Shown here one piece after another: positions 59,142 through 64,000 of a DNA stretch of 64,000 bases. The notes below the pieces were generated by a model. The model had not been told where the DNA came from. It saw only the letters and a list, made by a program, of their open reading frames with translations, and searched no databases. Numbering within the stretch: position 1 is the stretch's first letter; every line of letters begins with the position of its first letter. This stretch comes from Sciurus carolinensis (Eukaryota > Chordata > Mammalia > Rodentia > Sciuridae). The translations under genes and the position numbers were made by a program. The stretch spans positions 12,917,084-12,981,083 of the forward strand of contig NC_062216.1 in assembly GCF_902686445.1 (NCBI RefSeq), written 5' to 3'.

Positions 59142-60056
59142 TACATTTTCTCTATTCTCATATCTGCTAATTTTTGATTGATTGTTGAACCTTGTGGATT
59201 TTAAACGATTGGTTGCTAAGTTTTATCGTTTCTATAATAACTCTTAATTTTCCTGTAAGGTAGCATAGTTAAGTTGCTTAGAAGTAACCAGAAGCTTTTG
59301 AGCCTTGCTTTTAAGCTTTGCCAGGGCAGGAGGGACACACTCTTTAACATAGGCATAGTTCAGCTCCACCAGCGCAGGGGAATTCTCCTGAGCATTCTGA
59401 CTCATGTCCTACGTGTTAAAAATCTTTCCACTCTGGTGACAGGACTTCAGGCTCTTCCCCTCTCCGCGTGACTCCTTGGAATTGTTCTGCTTAACTCCCT
59501 TCTGGTGGTCCTTCAACCCCTGAGGGAGTTTCTTGTCTGTTCATTCATAGGCTGCAGACCTGGGAGCTTCCTGTTGATCTCAGAGCTCTCTCTGCCTGCC
59601 ATCCGTTCTTCTCTGGTGCTCTGCCCCTCAATTTCCACATGTCTTCACCTTCTCAAACTCCGAACTCTGCCTCCTGACATCGGTGAGAGTACTGGACTGT
59701 TTGGGATGTCCCTCTGTGAACTAAGAACTGAAAGCTCTCTCAGATATTAAGTTAGTGCCCATCTTGGTTCCCCCCATCTTTGGAATAAGGGCTAACCTAG
59801 GTAAGTTTAAGCCCCGGTGACATTACCTACAAATCCCCAGCCCCAACATTGTGCTCAGTTTGCCATGCATTTTACTTCAATTCATTATAAACTTACAATG
59901 CATAGCTATTATTTTGCTTTAAGCAGTTTTTGAATAAATTTTGAGTTAGGAAAATGTATTTTCAGTTTGTCACATAGATGCCATTTCCAGGACCTCATTT
60001 CTTTATGGAGGTAAAATTTTCACCTACAGATACTTTTCCTCCTGTTCCAGGAATTT
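59142..60056. other. Mostly unassigned; possibly old L1-derived on the minus strand
   Basis: TTTGATTGATTGTTGAACC at 59175 may continue the L1 interrupted by the LTR. Frames at 59274-59471 and 59505-59750 have no domain. Confidence 0.35.
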
Positions 60057-60065
60057 TCCTTAACA

Positions 60066-60155
60066 TTTTTTTTTTTTTTGTGGTGCTGGGGATTGAACGC
60101 AGGACCTTGTGCATGTGAGGTAGGCACTCTACCAACTGAGCTATCTCCCCAGCCC
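60066..60155 (-). mobile_element. Young ID SINE, minus strand
   Basis: A T run leads into GTGGTGCTGGGGATTGAACG and ends GAGCTATCTCCCCAGCCC. TCCTTAACATTTT is repeated at 60057-60069 and 60156-60168 as the target duplication. Confidence 0.96.
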
Positions 60156-60320
60156 TCCTTAACATTTTAAAACAAAGTTTCTTAACATTTCTTAACAAGT
60201 GTGCTGGTACTTAATTTTATCAATATTTTATGTTTCTAGGTTAATATCTTTTTCTCTTGGTATTTTAAAACTACTGATTATCTTCTGGTTCATAGAGTTT
60301 TTGACATGATATTTGGGGTC

Positions 60321-60423
60321 ATTTTTTTTTTTTTTTTTTTTTTTTTTGCGGTCCTGGGGATCGAACTCAGGGCCTTGTGCTTGTGAGGCAAGCACTCTAC
60401 CAGCTGAGCTATCTCCCCAGCCC
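60321..60423 (-). mobile_element. Young ID SINE, minus strand
   Basis: A run of 26 T bases is followed by GCGGTCCTGGGGATCGAACT and ends CTATCTCCCCAGCCC. TGGGGTCATTTTT is repeated at 60314-60326 and 60424-60436. It is the second same-strand ID within 270 bases. Confidence 0.97.
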
Positions 60424-60436
60424 TGGGGTCATTTTT

Positions 60437-60640
60437 AAGTTTGTTTTTTTTTTCCCCTCTACCTTCTTCTAAGGTATTCTTTATCACTGGGTTTTAGCAG
60501 TTTCATTATTATTGGTGTGATTTTTATTTATTTATTTTTTGTTAGTATTTTTTCTGCTCAGGGTTTGCTTAGCTTCTTGAAACTGTTGGCTTACAGTTTG
60601 CTTTCAATATTTTTTCTTTCCCCTTTTTCTAGGACTGTAA
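60437..60640 (-). mobile_element. Old L1-like 3' region, minus strand
   Basis: TCTTTATCACTGGGTTTTAG, CATTATTATTGGTGTGATTT and CTCAGGGTTTGCTTAGCTTC fit the reversed old-L1 segment 'tctttatcactggttttcagcaatttgattatgatgtg...ggttcgttgagcttcttg'. Confidence 0.6.
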
Positions 60641-60663
60641 TTCTATATATATGTGTGTGTGTT

Positions 60664-60706
<43 letters not shown>
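60641..60706. repeat. Compound (TG)n/(TA)n microsatellite
   Basis: ATATATATGTGTGTGTTTGTG is followed by about 22 TA units. The frame across it is a reading of the repeat. Confidence 0.97.
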
Positions 60707-60708
<2 letters not shown>

Positions 60709-60811
60709 ATATTGTTCTGCAGATCATAAATATTTATTTTAAAATTCTTTTTCCTGACTGTGCTGCCATTTGGATAGTTTCTATTATTTGATATTCAAGT
60801 TCTTTGACCTC

Positions 60812-61024
60812 TTTCTCTCTTTTTATTTTGGTATGGGGGATTGAACTCAGGGGAGCTTACTCACTGAGCCACATCTCCAACCCTTTAGATATTTTATTTC
60901 GAGACAGGGTCTCACTAAGTTGCTTAGGGCCTTTCTAGGTTTCTGAAGCTGGCTTTGAACTCCCAATCCTCCTGCCTTAGCCTCTCTAGCAGCTGGATTA
61001 TAGATATGTGCCACCATGCCCGGC
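60812..61024 (-). mobile_element. Composite B1-ID (squirrel-type) SINE, minus strand
   Basis: The reversed ID-like half (GGGGGATTGAACTCAGGGGA, CACTGAGCCACATCTCC) is followed by the reversed B1 half (GAGACAGGGTCTCACTAAGT, GCTGGCTTTGAACTCCCAAT, GCCACCATGCCCGGCTTG). Confidence 0.93.
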
Positions 61025-62100
61025 TTGACCTCTTTTTATAAAGTGTCTAACTGGTTGCTAATCCTTTCTAGATCAGCAAGAACTAATTTAGAGCTTTTAT
61101 TTTTATCAATATAGACTTGATTTGAATGTTTTCAGCATCTCCCGTGTTTATCTTACAATATTTATATTTTCCTTTACACCATCGAGTATGTGGAACATCT
61201 GTATAATTACTATAATTACTGTTTCAATGTTCACTTCTGCCTATTCCATCTTCCATGTTATTTCTGGGTCTGTCTTTATTGACTGTGGAGCACATTTCCT
61301 GCTTTCTGAGTACACGATAATTCTTGAGTGACTGCTGCATATTTGATGTTAAGTGCTGGATTTTGTTATGCTCCTTTGGAGAACATTGGGCTTCTGTCTC
61401 GTTGCAGCAGTTAAGTTACACATGCATTAGCTTGAACCTTTTGAGATTTATTTTAGTTTAAATCTGAAGCAGTCATTGTTCTAGAGCTAATTTTCCTCCA
61501 GTTTTTAAAATGTGAGGTGGGACCCTCTGGATCTATCCTGAGAAGGCTGTGTTCAACAAGACCTATCCAGTCCTGATACAGCAGGCTTGAGCGACTGCTG
61601 TCCTGGGTGACCTTGGGGACTCTTATTCCTGGTTGCAGCTCTTCCCTTGAAAGTTACTCTGGCTTATCTTCACTGGGTTTTCCTAACATGTGCTAGAAGG
61701 ATTATCAACCAAAAGCTCAAGGGGATCCTTATGCAGATTTCTGGAGCTCTCTGTAATTACCTCTTGGTTGTTAGGCATTGTCTTCCGTGATTACAGATCC
61801 CTCAGCCTCCCCAAACTTTCATTTTTTAACTCCTCAAGAAATGCTGGGCTTTATTTTCCCATTATTTCCCTCACATCCAGCATAACCTTAAGCAGGAAGT
61901 GTTTTCTCTTTAGGCAAGGTCATGCAATGTCCCTTGTCTAAAGTCTGAAAATAGTCGTTCTCTTTGCTTTGTCCAATATTCTAATTGTTTCTAGCAGGAG
62001 GGAAATTCTTGATTATTCTCTTAAGTTTGGAAATGCAGATCCCCTAGGCATTTACATTTTTCTATTTATTTGTGTGGCTTACTAACCTCTTTTATTTTGT
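61025..62100 (-). mobile_element. Probable old L1-derived sequence, minus strand
   Basis: TTCAATGTTCACTTCTGCCT, CCATCTTCCATGTTATTTCT and TGAGTGACTGCTGCATATTTGA recall the reversed old-L1 segment 'tgctaatttctaacatctgtgtcatttctgggtctgtttctattgact'. The later half is less certain. Confidence 0.5.
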
Positions 62101-63329
62101 TCCTGGAAGCTATGTTTTAAAATGAAGTTTAGGACTGTATCTCTAGTTCTATGGATGCTCGTCTTGTTAATTTTGGACCACGCTTCTCATCTGTCAACTT
62201 CTTTTTGATTACGTTAGCCAGATGTTAGTTCTCATCTTCATTTCTCCTCATTCACTATCTTCAATATTCTTTCTTTATAATGGTTCATGTTCTTGCTAAA
62301 AGGTTGCAGAATAAATGCAGAGTAGTGAAGACCAGCATTTTGGTTAGCTGTGATATGGTCACATGACCCTCCACACCTGGCGTGACTACAGATTGTCAAG
62401 TGGCGAGGCATCTCCAAGCAGCAAGGAGTTGCCAGGCCTGCTCACCACACTTCCATAGGTTCTGTTGGCCAGGAGACAGTGAGCCCTCTTGAGCTGGCTG
62501 GCTTGTGTCCCTGACAGGGCGGACAGCCTGAGCTTCAGGTGCGCACCAGCCTTCTCTGCTTCTTTCATCCCATTGAAGGTGACGTGGAACAGGCCAAGGG
62601 CAGCTCTGTGCCCAGTGGACCATCACTCCTAGGCGACACCCAGTGGAGGACACTCCCAATCTTATGAGTGGCTTTGGGCGAATATGCTGATCACCCCCTT
62701 CAGAGAGATTATTTTTATTACCCTAGAATATGAACAAACCTATTTTAGGGAGAGAAGTGAGGCTTTTCTAGTCTGAAGTGTCTACTTATACAACCATGGC
62801 TAAATTGGCTGTCAATAAACACATGCCTTTGCTCAGGAGGGTGAGAGTAGGCAGAAATGCCAGAGGCAGAGAGGATTGTCTTCTGACAGAGACACGTGAG
62901 CCTTTTATGAACTGTGTAGTAATTTCTTCTTGCAAAAATTGTATGTAATTAAAATATTCTTGTTTGGTTTTTAATAATAATGAGAAAAGAATATTATATA
63001 TAATATACAAATTTATATTATATTAATATTACATATTATGTACAAATTCCTAAGTATATTTGTGTGTGTACAAGTACTACATATACATATGTATGAATCT
63101 GTGTATAAAATTGCAAACAGTGATAGGTAGCTAAATATGTGAAAAGTGGTGAGACCATAAGGGGTTGTGCACATGTCTGTCCACCTGTCACTGTTAAGTT
63201 TATTTATTTATTTTTTGCCTGTTGTTGAGTCTGAATAAATTAGTCAAGCATATGATAAAACTTCAGGGTCTTGCCTATATTTCTGCTTTCTCCACAAAGA
63301 ACTCATGAAGGAATATGACAATGCTTTAA
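62101..63329. other. Unassigned sequence with a GC-richer block at 62360-62660
   Basis: The block 62360-62660 holds two overlapping minus-strand frames (60 and 87 codons). Neither has a recognised domain. The rest is AT-rich, with an imperfect TATA/ATTA tract at 62990-63045. Confidence 0.4.
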
Positions 63330-63334
63330 AAAAA

Positions 63335-63550
63335 CAATTAAAAAAAATGCAGAACCAGGGATTGAACCCAGGACCTTGCCAAAACTAGGCATGCAGTTTA
63401 TCTCTGAACTATACCACAGACCTTTTAAAACTATAATTTGAGCCAGGGTCTTCCTGACTTTCCCAGGCAGGCCTAGAACTTGCAATCCTTCTGCCTCAGC
63501 TTCCTGAGTAGCTGGGATTATAAATGGGCATCAGAATGCCGGGCTTAAAA
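63335..63550 (-). mobile_element. Composite B1-ID SINE, diverged, minus strand
   Basis: CCAGGGATTGAACCCAGGAC and ATCTCTGAACTATACCACAG form the reversed ID half. AGCCAGGGTCTTCCTGACTT, CTCAGCTTCCTGAGTAGCTG and GGGATTATAAATGGGCATCA form the reversed B1 half. Confidence 0.85.
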
Positions 63551-64000
63551 AAATTATTTTTTATTATACTGATGAAATTTCCCTGAGTTCACAGTTTGGA
63601 AGTCCAGTTAAAAGCAAATTAGTTTGACATGATTTATACTTGATTAACTCATAACAGTGCCTAAGGATAACTATGCTCTTTTGCATGTACTCAAAACTGA
63701 GTATCAAAATACATCTCCTGTGTTTTGGAGTCATCTGCTTCAACTGCTTGGCCTTTGGTTTCTGAAACCTACAGTCTGTACCAGTTAGTCTCTGAAGAAA
63801 AGTCTTTAATCCTTTTGATGCCAGAGGGTTGTCTTCTCGTATCGCACGCCAAAGTGGTAAAGAAGAGATAGCCACAGTAGGGACATGAGAAGAAGTTCAT
63901 TATGGTGTAGCTCTCATGGTTGGTTTTTGACAAGGTTTAGCTTTAACGTAAAATTTCCTTGGGTGATCCTCTTCTCAGTTAACAATTTGAAGAAACCAGA
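63551..64000. other. Unassigned sequence
   Basis: A 103-codon minus-strand frame (63875-63564) has no recognised domain. Nothing else is supported. Confidence 0.4.

Noticed and set aside
1..64000. CRISPR array, bacterial operon or prophage
   Set aside because: SINE, LINE and LTR content is vertebrate throughout. No regularly spaced short repeats with unique spacers and no dense coding were seen.

Overview
The window looks like a gene-poor, AT-rich intergenic stretch of a rodent genome, most likely a squirrel (Sciuridae). The evidence is the SINE content. There are tRNA-Ala-derived ID elements with fresh target-site duplications, and composite SINEs in which a B1 (7SL-derived) half is joined to an ID-like half, a combination known from squirrel-related rodents. 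L1, MaLR-type LTRs and class I-like LTRs fill most of the rest. I found no host protein-coding gene, no exon I can defend, no functional RNA gene and no CRISPR array. Long open frames in the window are L1 ORF2 debris, antisense readings of LTRs, or simple-repeat readings.

Layout. 1-2390: a relatively young L1 on the minus strand carrying most of ORF2 (reverse transcriptase to C-terminus), broken by three nonsense codons and two frame disruptions. 2398-4130: a MaLR LTR fragment, an older L1 3' end and a MIR. 4130-28730: mostly unassigned sequence with scattered old L1, MaLR LTRs, MIR/L2, squirrel SINEs and microsatellites. It includes a fold-back LTR at 10511-10974.

29190-40150 is the most informative part: one old minus-strand L1 that later insertions have split repeatedly. 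The insertions are a MaLR LTR (29414-29784), an ID-family SINE (about 32285-32405), a plus-strand solo LTR with a 4-bp duplication (32696-33236), a minus-strand solo LTR (33507-33896) and a complete 5.4-kb provirus (34592-39996). The provirus is flanked by the exact 5-bp duplication ATTGT. It has TG...CA LTRs, a primer binding site matching tRNA-His and a purine tract before the 3' LTR. Its 4.6-kb interior has no visible gag, pol or env frame and carries two internal tandem duplications, so it looks like a non-autonomous element moved by a related helper.

40200-47480 holds more LTR material. There is a minus-strand ERV 3' end whose pre-LTR sequence matches the provirus but whose LTR does not. 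A class I-like LTR (41561-42079) sits inside an older LTR, and a second, unsplit copy of that older family lies inverted at 46880-47480. Between them, an old L1 (43020-45830) is interrupted by another minus-strand LTR. 47500-64000 returns to old L1 fragments, two related MaLR LTRs, four recent ID insertions and composite SINEs.

All repeat names come from recognising consensus-like sequence by eye. Family-level names and outer boundaries of old elements are approximate; boundaries marked by TG...CA ends or target-site duplications are exact.
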